DNA from: an uncultured Collinsella sp.
GTDB taxonomy: Bacteria > Actinomycetota > Coriobacteriia > Coriobacteriales > Coriobacteriaceae
DNA: 12,714 nucleotides
Assembly: GCA_900547505.1 (NCBI GenBank)
Contig: URGY01000041.1
Location: forward strand, 1 to 12,714
Direction: 5' to 3'
In this document: positions 4,582-12,443 of the stretch, in pieces
How positions within the stretch are numbered: the stretch's first letter is position 1
How the letters are laid out: each line of letters opens with the position of its first letter
Notes under the pieces: model-generated
What the model was told of the DNA's origin: nothing
What the model saw: the letters and a program-made list of their open reading frames with translations, nothing else
The model's database searches: none
Position numbers and translations under genes: made by a program

Positions 4582-7359
4582 CTATTTACGACCGAACTTG
4601 ATTTTGATTGCGCGTTTCAAAGCGTACTTGCCGAGGCTTGGGAGCTTTTGCTCGTATTTGACCATCGTGGAGCACTCGGGGCGGTCGCGATCCAGATGGA
4701 TGGCGTCGAACGCGCACTTGGTGGTGCACAGGCCGCAGCCGATGCACTTGTTGGGGTCGACGATCGAGGCACCGCAACCCAGGCAACGGGCGGTCTCGGC
4801 GCGCACCTGCTCTTCGGTAAAGGTCTCGACGTACTCGCTAAACGGCGCGGCCTTCTCGCGCTCGCGGTTCACGTGGGCAACCTCGCGGCTCGCGTTGTCG
4901 TAGCTCTCGATCACGACATCGTCGCGGTCGAGCGCGGTGTAGCGGCGCTGGTTGCGGCCGATGGTGAGCGTGGAGCCCGGCTGCACAAAGCGATGGATGG
5001 AAACGGCGGCCTCGTGACCGGCGGCGATGGCGTCGATGGCAAAGCTCGGACCGGTGTAGACATCGCCGCCCACAAAGATGTCGGGCTCAGCGGTCTGATA
5101 GGTCTGGGGGTCGGCAAGGGCACCCTGGCCGCGGCCAAGCTCCACCTTGGAGCCAGCCAGCAGGTCGCCCCACACAATGGACTGGCCAATCGACATGACG
5201 ACGCGGTCGGCATCGACACGGCGCAGATCGTTCTCGTCGTACTCGGGCGCAAAACGGCCCTCGTCGTCAAAGACACGCGTGCAGCGCTTGAAGGTGATAC
5301 CGCACACACGGCCGGTCTCGTCCAGATGGACCTCCTTGGGGCCCCAGCCGCAGCTGATGTGCGCGCCGTCCTCGATGGCCTCGCGACGCTCCTCCTCGCT
5401 CGCGGGCATCTGGGCCTCGCTCTCCAGGCAGAACATCTCAACGTGCTCGGAGCCCAGGCGGCAGGCGTTGCGGGCCACGTCGATGGCCACGTTGCCGCCG
5501 CCCACCACGATGGTGCGGCCGGGTAGCGCGTCGATCTTGCCGCTGTTGACCTCGCGCAAAAAATCGACGGCCACGGTCACGTCCTCGGCATCCTCGCCCG
5601 GAATACCGGCAAGGCGGCCACCCTGGCAGCCAATAGCCACGTAGAAGGCCTTAAAGCCCTGCTCGCGCAGCTCGTCGAGCGTCACATCGCGACCGACCTC
5701 CACGCCATAGCGGAACTCGGCACCCATCAGGCGAATGATCTCGACCTCGGCCTCGATAACATCCTTCTGCAGCTTAAAGCTGGGAATACCGTAGGTGAGC
5801 ATACCGCCCGGGCGCTCGTTCTTCTCGAACACGACGGGCTTGTAGCCCTTCTCGGCCAGGTAGAAGGCGCAGGACAGGCCGGCTGGACCGGCACCGATGA
5901 TGGCGATCTTCTGGTCGAAGCCGCCGGCACGCGTCGGGGTCACCACAGGTGGGACATAGCGGGTCGCGGCATCCAGATCGCGCTGGGCGATGAACTTCTT
6001 GACCTCGTCGATAGCCACGGCGGCGTCCACACGGCCGCGAGTGCAGACATCCTCACAGCGGCGGTTGCACACACGGCCGCAGATAGCGGGCAGCGGGTTC
6101 TCGCGCTTAATGAGTGCTAGGGCCTCGTCATAGCGACCCTGAGCCGCGAGCTTCAAATAGCCCTGAACGGCGACATGCGCGGGGCAGGCCGTCTTGCAGG
6201 GAGCGGTGCCGGACTCATGCGTCTCGATGCGGTTGTCGTTGCGGTAGTTGGGCGACCACTTGGTGTGATCCCACTTGGTGGCATCGGGCAGCTCCTGGCG
6301 CGGATACTCGGGCACCTGTCCGCCGGCCTTTTTGCTGCAGAGCTTCTGGCCCAGCTTGGCGGCACCGGCCGGGCACACCTCAACGCAGCGACCGCAGGCC
6401 ACGCACTTGTCCTTCTCGACCTTGGCGACATAGGCCGAGCGCGACAGGTTGGGCGTGTTGAACAGCTGCGAGGTGCGCAGGGCGTAGCACACGTTGACGT
6501 TGCAGTTGCAGATGGCGAAGATCTTGTTCTCGCCGTCGATGTTGGTGATCTGGTGCACAAAGCCGTTGTCCTCGGCCTGGCGCAAGATGTCGTAGACCTC
6601 CTCGCGCGTCACATAGTGGCCGCGGTCGGTCTCGACCACGTAGTCGGCCATATCGCCCACGGCGATGCACCAGTCGGCGGGGTCGTCGGCGCAGCCCTCG
6701 CCCATCACGCGACGGCTCGCGCGGCAGCTGCAGGTGCTGGCGGCATACTTACCCTCGTATTTGTCGAGCCAATGCTCGATATGCTCAATAGGCACCGACG
6801 TGCTCGCGGCATCGATGGCCTTCTCGACCGGAATGACGTGCATGCCGATACCGGCGCCTCCGGGCGGCACCATCGGCGTGGCCTTGGACAGCGGGCCCTT
6901 GGATGCCTGTTCAAAGAACTTAGCGTAGACCGGATGCTCCTCGAGCTGGCTCACGCGCATGTTGAGAAACTCGGCAGAACCCGGCACCAGCATGGGCAGC
7001 ACCCACTGCTTGGCGCGCTCGGGGTTTTCCCAGTTGTACTCGAGCAGGCCCGTGTAGCTCATGTCGTCGAGCATCTTCTCGATATCGGCCTCGGGCATGC
7101 CGGTGAGCTTGACCATCTCGGGCAGCGTATAGGGACGGCGCATCTTCATCTTGCAGAGCACTTCGGCCTGCTCGTCAGTCGCGGCCTCGGCAAACGACCA
7201 GTACTCGTAGCCCAGCAGCTCATCGCGATGCAGCAGACGGTTGGTGCAGTGCTCGCACAGCTTGACGATGGCCTCGCGCGGATGCTCCGGCAGCGGCGGC
7301 ACGAACTCCGAACCGATGTCGGGCTCGGTGTAGCTAATCCCCGGTCCGTTGAGAATCAT
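4582..7359 (-). CDS. Multi-cluster iron-sulfur FAD/NAD(P)-dependent oxidoreductase (GltD-like core)
   Basis: A 925-residue soluble flavoprotein. Residues 30-120 (CEHC at 35-38, then a helical stretch resembling a winged helix) are of unknown role. Residues 205-295 hold a cysteine-rich region: CSC (210, 212), Cys223, Cys231, CNC (284, 286) and Cys291. A ferredoxin-type motif CVACGRCVEVCP follows at 319-330. Residues 385-860 match the GltD/NfnB type: PCKTACP (388, 392), ICGRVCNRRCEDVC (427-439), FAD-binding GAGPAG (489-494), NAD(P)-binding GGGNVA (620-625) and the FAD block GGDVYTGPSFAIDAIAAG (764-781). The end adds CLGC (859-862) and CIGCGLCTTKC (872-882). It should move electrons between NAD(P)H, FAD and several 4Fe-4S clusters; the substrate is unknown. 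I chose the ATG at 7359 because AGAAGGG lies 6 nt upstream; the GTG at 7380 lacks such a site. Divergent from the TetR gene and probably under its control. Confidence 0.9.
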   Translation of the reverse strand: MILNGPGISYTEPDIGSEFVPPLPEHPREAIVKLCEHCTNRLLHRDELLGYEYWSFAEAATDEQAEVLCKMKMRRPYTLPEMVKLTGMPEADIEKMLDDMSYTGLLEYNWENPERAKQWVLPMLVPGSAEFLNMRVSQLEEHPVYAKFFEQASKGPLSKATPMVPPGGAGIGMHVIPVEKAIDAASTSVPIEHIEHWLDKYEGKYAASTCSCRASRRVMGEGCADDPADWCIAVGDMADYVVETDRGHYVTREEVYDILRQAEDNGFVHQITNIDGENKIFAICNCNVNVCYALRTSQLFNTPNLSRSAYVAKVEKDKCVACGRCVEVCPAGAAKLGQKLCSKKAGGQVPEYPRQELPDATKWDHTKWSPNYRNDNRIETHESGTAPCKTACPAHVAVQGYLKLAAQGRYDEALALIKRENPLPAICGRVCNRRCEDVCTRGRVDAAVAIDEVKKFIAQRDLDAATRYVPPVVTPTRAGGFDQKIAIIGAGPAGLSCAFYLAEKGYKPVVFEKNERPGGMLTYGIPSFKLQKDVIEAEVEIIRLMGAEFRYGVEVGRDVTLDELREQGFKAFYVAIGCQGGRLAGIPGEDAEDVTVAVDFLREVNSGKIDALPGRTIVVGGGNVAIDVARNACRLGSEHVEMFCLESEAQMPASEEERREAIEDGAHISCGWGPKEVHLDETGRVCGITFKRCTRVFDDEGRFAPEYDENDLRRVDADRVVMSIGQSIVWGDLLAGSKVELGRGQGALADPQTYQTAEPDIFVGGDVYTGPSFAIDAIAAGHEAAVSIHRFVQPGSTLTIGRNQRRYTALDRDDVVIESYDNASREVAHVNREREKAAPFSEYVETFTEEQVRAETARCLGCGASIVDPNKCIGCGLCTTKCAFDAIHLDRDRPECSTMVKYEQKLPSLGKYALKRAIKIKFGRK

Positions 7360-7450
7360 GGTTGTCCCTTCTCTTGCCACAGCCCGGCGAGGCCGCGGCG
7401 CCCCTCTTTTTACGGGCTCGACATGCCCCCACGCCGTTCACCCGTTATTG

Positions 7451-7465
7451 TTGACATTGTGTCAA
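7451..7465. promoter_or_regulatory. Palindromic operator 1 in the divergent spacer
   Basis: TTGACATTGTGTCAA is a perfect palindrome with 6-bp arms (TTGACA/TGTCAA) and a 3-bp centre. It lies 91 bp upstream of the flavoprotein start and 81 bp upstream of the tetR start. Its left half matches a -35 consensus on the plus strand, so bound repressor would block RNA polymerase. A TetR-family dimer is the natural binder. Confidence 0.7.
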
Positions 7466-7473
7466 AAACAGTA

Positions 7474-7488
7474 TTGACGAACCGTCAA
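7474..7488. promoter_or_regulatory. Palindromic operator 2 in the divergent spacer
   Basis: TTGACGAACCGTCAA is a perfect palindrome of the same form as operator 1 (TTGAC-N5-GTCAA), offset by 23 bp, or about two helical turns, so two dimers could bind one face of the DNA. A weaker relative, GAACGGTCA, lies at 7510-7518 nearer the tetR start. Confidence 0.7.
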
Positions 7489-7546
7489 CAATATTCAAGA
7501 CTGTTAGGCGAACGGTCAGGCTCAAACGGATGAAAGGCGGCAAAAC

Positions 7547-8209
7547 ATGGGCAACAACACAGCAGATACCTCTGTAGTCGATGCCGTCCCCGCATCCGAT
7601 AGCGCGGCAAAGCGCTTGACGGGCGACGAACGCCGTCGCGAGATCCTCGATGCCGTGCGCACCGTGAGCTCTGAGCTGGGCGTGTCGCATCTATCCGTCT
7701 CGGCCGTGACCAAGCGAGCCGGCTGCACGCGCTCGCTGTTCTACCACTACTTCGCCGACATGGACGCCGCCGTCACCGCCGTCATGGACGAGGCAATTGA
7801 CGGTTTTATCTCCGAGCTCGAGCAGTGGAATGCCAACCGCATCGTCGGTGATATTGAGGGCGCGCTCGACACCGTCGCCCCGCTCTTTAAGCGCCTGGTC
7901 GCCAGCGGCCACGAGCTGCCGAGTACGCTCACCTCAAGCAGCGGCGCGCTCTACGGCGGCTTTTTGCACAACGTGGTCCAGCGCGTGGCGCAGTATATCT
8001 GCGACACCACCGTGGTGGACTTTGTCGCCCATCATGAGCTACGCATCGACCATGTCTACGAGACGTTCTACACCCTCATCATGGGGTTGTTGATGTATAT
8101 CCGTACGCACCCCGATGTGCCCGACGAGACGGTCAAAGAAATCATCGCCTCGACACTCCACATCGAGGGCTATACCGCCAAGTATCCGGAGCGCAAGCCC
8201 CAGAACTGA
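7547..8209 (+). CDS. TetR/AcrR family transcriptional regulator
   Basis: A 220-residue DNA-binding repressor. The N-terminal domain (about 25-75) has RREILDAVRTVSSELGVSHLSVSAVTKRAGCTRSLFYHYFADMDAAV, the TetR helix-turn-helix with recognition helix near 60-68 and the typical LFYHYF ending. The rest is helical, as expected for a ligand-binding and dimer domain; its ligand is not evident. An unusual 24-residue polar tail precedes the first helix. The start ATG has GAAAGGCGG 6 nt upstream. It is divergent from the flavoprotein gene and 63 bp before the DUF5692 gene on the same strand. The paired palindromes at 7451-7488 suggest it represses itself and both neighbours until a small molecule releases it. 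Activator action cannot be excluded. Confidence 0.92.
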   Translation: MGNNTADTSVVDAVPASDSAAKRLTGDERRREILDAVRTVSSELGVSHLSVSAVTKRAGCTRSLFYHYFADMDAAVTAVMDEAIDGFISELEQWNANRIVGDIEGALDTVAPLFKRLVASGHELPSTLTSSSGALYGGFLHNVVQRVAQYICDTTVVDFVAHHELRIDHVYETFYTLIMGLLMYIRTHPDVPDETVKEIIASTLHIEGYTAKYPERKPQN

Positions 8210-8272
8210 CGACATTTGGCCAAACTGCCCGCGATCAGAAGAGGGGCCGCGGGCGTGTGAAAGGAGAGCAGC

Positions 8273-9280
8273 ATGCTGTTCGATGTTTGGGGTAGCGATA
8301 CCCTTATCCACTGGGCCGGCTGGGCCATGGTCTTTATTGGCCTGATCGTGCTCAACGAGGTCGGCCGCCGCACCAAGCTCGGCGCAGCCATCATCTTTGG
8401 CGTGGCTCCGCTGGCCATGACCATCTACTGCGTCGCCATCGCCGTCGGCGTTTCGCAGGGTGCCGAGTGGGCACTCACCAACCCCACCCATGTGTACCAG
8501 AACAGCTGGTTCCACTACGCCAAAGTGTACGCGGCGCTGGCCGGTTGCTGGGGCTTCATTGCCATTAAGTACCAGTGGGGCAAAATCGGCAAGGCGCATT
8601 GGTTCCGCGCGTGGCCGTTTGTGATCGTCGCCATCAACATCATGATCGCCGTCGTGTCTGACTTTGAGAGCGCCTATCACTTCTTTGTCCTGGGCGAGTC
8701 CACCTGGGTCACCTCCGAGGGCGCCACGCAGCTGGCCGGCTGGAACAACGTGTTCAACGGTATCGCGGGCATCATCAACATCTTCTGCATGACCGGTTGG
8801 TGGAGCGTCTACGCCTCCGAGGACAAGACCGACATGCTGTGGCCCGACATGACCTGGGTCTACATCATCGCCTACGATATCTGGAACTTCTGCTACACCT
8901 ACAACTGCCTGCCCACCCACTCCTGGTTCTGCGGCTTTGCGCTGCTGCTGGCGCCCACCGTCGCCGCCTTTATCTGGAACAAGGGCGGCTGGATTCAGAA
9001 CCGCGCCTTTACGCTGGCCATTTGGTGCATGTTTGCCCAGGTGTTCCCGTACTTCCAGGAGGAGTCCATCTTTGTGACGCACTCCACGCTCGATCCCGGC
9101 GCCGCCACCGCGGTCTCGGTCGCCGCGCTAATCGCCAACATCGCCGCGATCATCTACGTCGCCTACCGTGCCAAGAAGCTCGGCCGCAATCCCTACAAGC
9201 AGGATGTCTTTGAGGGCACCAGCGATTGGGAGAAGGCCACTGCCCGCCGCGCCAAGGTTGATTACGCGCACGCCGAGTAA
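8273..9280 (+). CDS. DUF5692 family polytopic membrane protein
   Basis: A 335-residue integral membrane protein that I place in DUF5692 from its overall pattern; its function is unknown. Likely helices run at about 10-28, 35-58, 82-98, 112-128, 155-177, 193-210, 219-235, 245-262 and 276-298, giving nine passes. The charged tail (RAKKLGRNPYKQ onward, about 35 residues) is probably cytoplasmic. Segments near the membrane are rich in Trp, Tyr, Phe, His and Cys (for example WFHYAKVY, DIWNFCYTYNCLPTHSWFC, CMFAQVFPYFQEE), which suggests a binding pocket or cofactor site more than a simple channel. There is no signal peptide, transporter motif or CXXCH haem motif. AAAGGAG lies 6 nt before the ATG. 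It follows tetR after a 63-bp gap with a small 7-bp hairpin (8227-8254) and ends before a strong terminator, so tetR and this gene look like one transcript. Confidence 0.88.
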   Translation: MLFDVWGSDTLIHWAGWAMVFIGLIVLNEVGRRTKLGAAIIFGVAPLAMTIYCVAIAVGVSQGAEWALTNPTHVYQNSWFHYAKVYAALAGCWGFIAIKYQWGKIGKAHWFRAWPFVIVAINIMIAVVSDFESAYHFFVLGESTWVTSEGATQLAGWNNVFNGIAGIINIFCMTGWWSVYASEDKTDMLWPDMTWVYIIAYDIWNFCYTYNCLPTHSWFCGFALLLAPTVAAFIWNKGGWIQNRAFTLAIWCMFAQVFPYFQEESIFVTHSTLDPGAATAVSVAALIANIAAIIYVAYRAKKLGRNPYKQDVFEGTSDWEKATARRAKVDYAHAE

Positions 9281-9347
9281 CGTGTTTATTCCGTCCACAT
9301 TTGGATGTAGGCAAACTTAGCCGACGCCGCAATCGCGCGTCATGCGC

Positions 9348-9386
9348 AGCCCCGGAAAGCGATTCGCCCGCTTTCCGGGGCTTTTT
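9348..9386 (+). terminator. Intrinsic terminator of the tetR-DUF5692 transcript
   Basis: A perfect 14-bp stem, agccccggaaagcg (9348-9361) with cgctttccggggct (9369-9382), has a 7-nt loop and is followed by TTTTTG. It lies 67 nt past the DUF5692 stop and is a textbook rho-independent terminator. Confidence 0.93.
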
Positions 9387-9506
9387 GTTGTTGTACTTCA
9401 TTCAAAAACATGCGCATATATAAAATCGGATTTCAAATCATGCGGCGGCTCTATGGGGTCCCGTTTTTGGGTACAGTGTTGTCCCGATATTGAGCTTGGG
9501 GGATAT

Positions 9507-11009
9507 ATGAAAGATGAGACGATGGGCCAAGAGGATGCGGCCCAAGATGCAGAAGCGTGTGCCGAGGCCCTGGAGAGCCTAGACCAGATCGCACTGGCCG
9601 AGATTGCGTTTGACGATTCGAGCGTTGATGTGCGGGATGAGCCGGAAATCGAGGTACAGCCCGATGATAAGGATGCGGAAGACGATGGCGCCGCGCCCAC
9701 CGAAGACGAGGCGGGGCACGAGGAATCCGGGTGCAAGGCCGACGACCAGCCCGAATCCGACACGAGCGAGGAAACCATCTTGCTCGACAGCTTGCCGGCC
9801 GAAGATTCGCTGACCCGCGAACTCCCCGGTCTGGGCTCTGCGCCTGCCGTGGACGAGACCATCGCCATGGGCGATATTCCCCTACCGTCCGTTCCTTCGG
9901 CACGCGAAGCCGAGGTTCGTCATCGTAAGATGCCGCCCAAGCGCCGCAACCTGATGGTTGCCGGCGTTGTGGCCGTCGCGCTCGTCGCCGGCGGCGCAGG
10001 CTATGCTGCCTGGAACGGATATCAGCAAGAGCAGGCCGCCGCTGTCGCCGCCAGCGCGCACACGATGATGTCGGTGCAGATTGGCGTGCATGCCGCGGGC
10101 CTCGACTGCTCAACTGGCTCCAAGATTCCCGTACAGGTGAGCGGGCAGGATTCCGACGGTTCTTCCGTGAGCGAAACGCTCTACGTTGACGAGCATGGTC
10201 GCGGCATTAAGTTGCTGCCCGGCGATTACACGCTCTCCATTGCTGGATCCCCCATCGCGGAAGACGGCACCATCTACACCGTCCCAGCCACCAAGGCGCA
10301 GGTCACCATTAAGAGCGATGGACAGGATTTGAGTGCCCAGGCCACCTTTAAGCTCAAGGTGCCTTCGGCCGACACGGTGACTGACGACCAGATCGATGCC
10401 GCCGCCAAGTATGCCGAGGAAGGCGGCGCGAGCTCTGCCGCCGCGGCAAAGATACTCCAGCAGGCGGCAATTACGCGCCGCGATGCCGCCGTCAACGCCG
10501 TAAGCGCAAGCGAGGCACAGTCCGCCCGCGATGCCGACGCTCGACACAAGGCGACGGACCTGTATCAGCTCGATATTCCGGTTGAGTGGTATGGCAAGGT
10601 CGCCACCTGGCAAAACGGCAGTACGCTGTGCATTTATCTGGACGGCGACACCAACACACCGCTCGTGACGCTCGTCGCGGTGCGCGACGGCGAGACCTTT
10701 ACGCCCGACGACGGCGATACGGTTTTGGGCACGGTCAGCCTAGGTAACGGCTACACCGTCTATGCGAGCGGTCCTGTCTATCCGTACGTGATTCCGCAAA
10801 CCGTTAATGGACGCACGCAGGACCCTGTGTCGACCTACCCCATGGATACGGCGATTGAGCTTGTCGAGCTCACGACCGGCAACCGCTACACATACAGCCA
10901 GATCAAAAACGACCTGATCGGTAAAGACGGCAAGGCCGACGCTGCCACCAAGCTCGAATGCGACTACCTCGCCCAGATTCTGATGCCGAGCATCAAAGCC
11001 CAGGACTAG
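9507..11009 (+). CDS. Single-pass membrane protein with acidic cytoplasmic tail and secreted domains
   Basis: A 500-residue protein I cannot name. Residues 1-137 are acidic, low in complexity and probably disordered. A basic stretch RHRKMPPKRR (138-147) precedes one transmembrane helix (about 149-167), so the tail should lie inside and the rest outside. Outside, residues 186-285 read as a beta-rich domain (GIKLLPGDYTLSIAG, like extracellular adhesin or regulatory beta-domains), 292-350 as an Ala-rich helix, and 351-455 as a second compact domain starting DLYQLDIPVEWYGKVATW, a style I know from surface proteins of Coriobacteriia. The tail repeats a motif: SEETILLDSLP (87-97) and VDETIAMGDIP (115-125). 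I chose the ATG at 9507, with TTGGGGGA just upstream; the longer reading frame from 9342 runs back into the terminator. A sensory, adhesion or envelope role is possible. Confidence 0.85.
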   Translation: MKDETMGQEDAAQDAEACAEALESLDQIALAEIAFDDSSVDVRDEPEIEVQPDDKDAEDDGAAPTEDEAGHEESGCKADDQPESDTSEETILLDSLPAEDSLTRELPGLGSAPAVDETIAMGDIPLPSVPSAREAEVRHRKMPPKRRNLMVAGVVAVALVAGGAGYAAWNGYQQEQAAAVAASAHTMMSVQIGVHAAGLDCSTGSKIPVQVSGQDSDGSSVSETLYVDEHGRGIKLLPGDYTLSIAGSPIAEDGTIYTVPATKAQVTIKSDGQDLSAQATFKLKVPSADTVTDDQIDAAAKYAEEGGASSAAAAKILQQAAITRRDAAVNAVSASEAQSARDADARHKATDLYQLDIPVEWYGKVATWQNGSTLCIYLDGDTNTPLVTLVAVRDGETFTPDDGDTVLGTVSLGNGYTVYASGPVYPYVIPQTVNGRTQDPVSTYPMDTAIELVELTTGNRYTYSQIKNDLIGKDGKADAATKLECDYLAQILMPSIKAQD

Positions 11010-11044
11010 CCGGGCGCATCATGGTGCTCCCCAACCGTGATGAA

Positions 11045-11066
11045 GGGGCCAGGAGGTCCTGGCCCC
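11045..11066. terminator. Bidirectional hairpin between convergent genes
   Basis: ggggccagg (11045-11053) and cctggcccc (11058-11066) form a perfect 9-bp stem with a 4-nt loop. It lies 35 nt past the stop of the plus-strand membrane-protein gene and 16 nt past the stop of the minus-strand ATPase gene. Neither side has a strong T-run; the minus side reads TTCAT. Confidence 0.65.
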
Positions 11067-11082
11067 ACAGATCCGTAGATGA

Positions 11083-12435
11083 TTAGGCAAGGAGCCACTT
11101 CCATGCGGGCACAACGTGTACCGCACCGTGCTCGCATGGAATATCGGCCTGCTCATCCATGGTAACGATTGTCGACTCGCCAAGATCGAACTGGGCCATC
11201 GAGGCATCAAGCGCGGCAATTTCGCGCTCGCGCGTTTTCTCACTTGCCATATCCACACTCACCTGAATCAGGCTATAAGCCCGCATGAGAAGTGCGTCCC
11301 CAGCCACAAAGTCCACCTCATGGCTTTTGCTCTTCTCTTTGATCAGCAGGCGGCAGACCGAGCCGGTCCTCACCGCGGGAGTCCTTCTTCTTAGCGCATT
11401 GAACACTGCGGTCTCGAGCCTCTGGCCCTGATCCAATGCTGATGCGGGAGAGAATGCTCCAAACATCGCAGGGTCGACAGCGTAGACCTTAGACGCAGAC
11501 CGCATGTTATTTGCCAATGAACGCGTGAACTCCGGCACAGAAAATAACAGGTAGGCATCCTCATAATACTCAAGTAAATCGCTGAGCGAATTACGACTGA
11601 CGGGTATCTGTCTGCTCTTGAACTCGTTGTACACTTTGTTCACTGACAGCTCTCGTCCCGAAGATGCCATACACCGCGTCAAGAACAGCGATGCCAGGCG
11701 AGGGTTCTTGACGTCGTAACGCTCAATGACGTCCATAGCGACCGTTCGCGAAGCATATTCCTGTAGCAGCTGAATCGCGTCTGCGGGCGTCTGCTCAAGC
11801 GTCGCGATGAATCCCCCTCGTTCAAGATATCCGATCAGATGATGTCGAAGCAGCGCTGCATCGCTTGGGGAAAAGGTCGCATCTGGCTCGAAAACGCTCC
11901 CCGTCTTATACCGAACGTATTCCGAAAAACTCAACGGAAAAAGCTCCCGTATAAGAGAACGACCCCTGAACTCGCTCTTAAGCTCTGAGGACAGCATCTT
12001 GGAAGAAGATCCCGTCACATAGACGGTCGCTTTCTCCGTATCGACTACACGCCGCAGAAACGCACCCCATTCGGGAATTTCCTGGATCTCGTCAAAGAAA
12101 ATGTAAGCGCCCTCGGTTCGAGCAGCAGGATACAGCGCATAGAACGTGTCGAGCACGTCCGCCAGCAGCGATGACTCATACGGGCGCAAGCGCTCGTCCT
12201 CAAAATTAAAGTAAAGCATCCGGTCAAGCTCGACGCCCCGGCCCTGAAGCCGCTGCATCTCCTGATACAGGCGATACGTCTTTCCACAACGGCGGGCCCC
12301 CACAACCACATTTACGATGTTGTCGCGCTTTGGCTCCTGTGGGTTTTCCAGATCAAGGTCTCGCTCAAAGACCTGCGGAACCCCCTGCTGTTCAAAGTCC
12401 TTTATTTTCTGGGCGATCAAGTCGTTGAATGCCAT
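11083..12435 (-). CDS. AAA-type ATPase with C-terminal DUF4143 domain
   Basis: A 450-residue cytoplasmic ATP-binding protein. Walker A is GARRCGKT (46-53), Walker B IFFDEIQEIPEW (112-123), and VYVTGSSSKML (138-148) is the sensor region. It is followed by SEFRGRSLIRELFPLSFSEYVRYK (154-177), diagnostic of the AAA_14/DUF4143 family. The C-terminal part has VNKVYNEFKSRQIPVSRNSLSDLLEYYEDAYLLFSVPEF and LIKEKSKSHEVDFVAGD, the nuclease-like DUF4143 fold with a D-V-D-F-like core (EVDF). The length is normal. The family's role is unsettled; DNA or stress-related ATPase functions are proposed, and many copies sit in variable regions. Its bases look less GC-rich than the neighbours, which hints at horizontal gain. 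The start ATG has GGAG (12443-12440) upstream. A 23-bp inverted repeat surrounds the candidate promoter. Confidence 0.92.
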   Translation of the reverse strand: MAFNDLIAQKIKDFEQQGVPQVFERDLDLENPQEPKRDNIVNVVVGARRCGKTYRLYQEMQRLQGRGVELDRMLYFNFEDERLRPYESSLLADVLDTFYALYPAARTEGAYIFFDEIQEIPEWGAFLRRVVDTEKATVYVTGSSSKMLSSELKSEFRGRSLIRELFPLSFSEYVRYKTGSVFEPDATFSPSDAALLRHHLIGYLERGGFIATLEQTPADAIQLLQEYASRTVAMDVIERYDVKNPRLASLFLTRCMASSGRELSVNKVYNEFKSRQIPVSRNSLSDLLEYYEDAYLLFSVPEFTRSLANNMRSASKVYAVDPAMFGAFSPASALDQGQRLETAVFNALRRRTPAVRTGSVCRLLIKEKSKSHEVDFVAGDALLMRAYSLIQVSVDMASEKTREREIAALDASMAQFDLGESTIVTMDEQADIPCEHGAVHVVPAWKWLLA

Positions 12436-12443
12436 GATTCTCC

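Noticed and set aside
4021..5526. 501-codon plus-strand open frame
   Set aside because: It is antisense to hypA and the flavoprotein, with no ribosome site and a Gly/Ala/Leu/Val/Asp-rich translation typical of a shadow frame.
7381..7418. Hairpin agcccg/cgggct in the flavoprotein leader as a riboswitch or attenuator
   Set aside because: There are only six base pairs with a 26-nt loop, and I see no known riboswitch core or alternative stem.
6175..7533. 452-codon plus-strand open frame
   Set aside because: It is antisense to the N-terminal half of the flavoprotein, whose cysteine motifs are clearly coding, and it would run through the divergent operators.
8039..9082. 347-codon minus-strand open frame
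   Set aside because: It is antisense to DUF5692 and the end of tetR; its translation is rich in Gly, Asp, Val and His with no recognisable domain.
9391..9424. Promoter for the 500-residue protein at TATAAA (9419-9424)
   Set aside because: The -10 is plausible, but the best -35 match (TTCATT) is weak, so it does not merit a feature.
9342..9506. 55-codon N-terminal extension of the 500-residue membrane protein
   Set aside because: It would begin inside or before the strong terminator at 9348-9386 and has no ribosome site, while the ATG at 9507 has TTGGGGGA just upstream.
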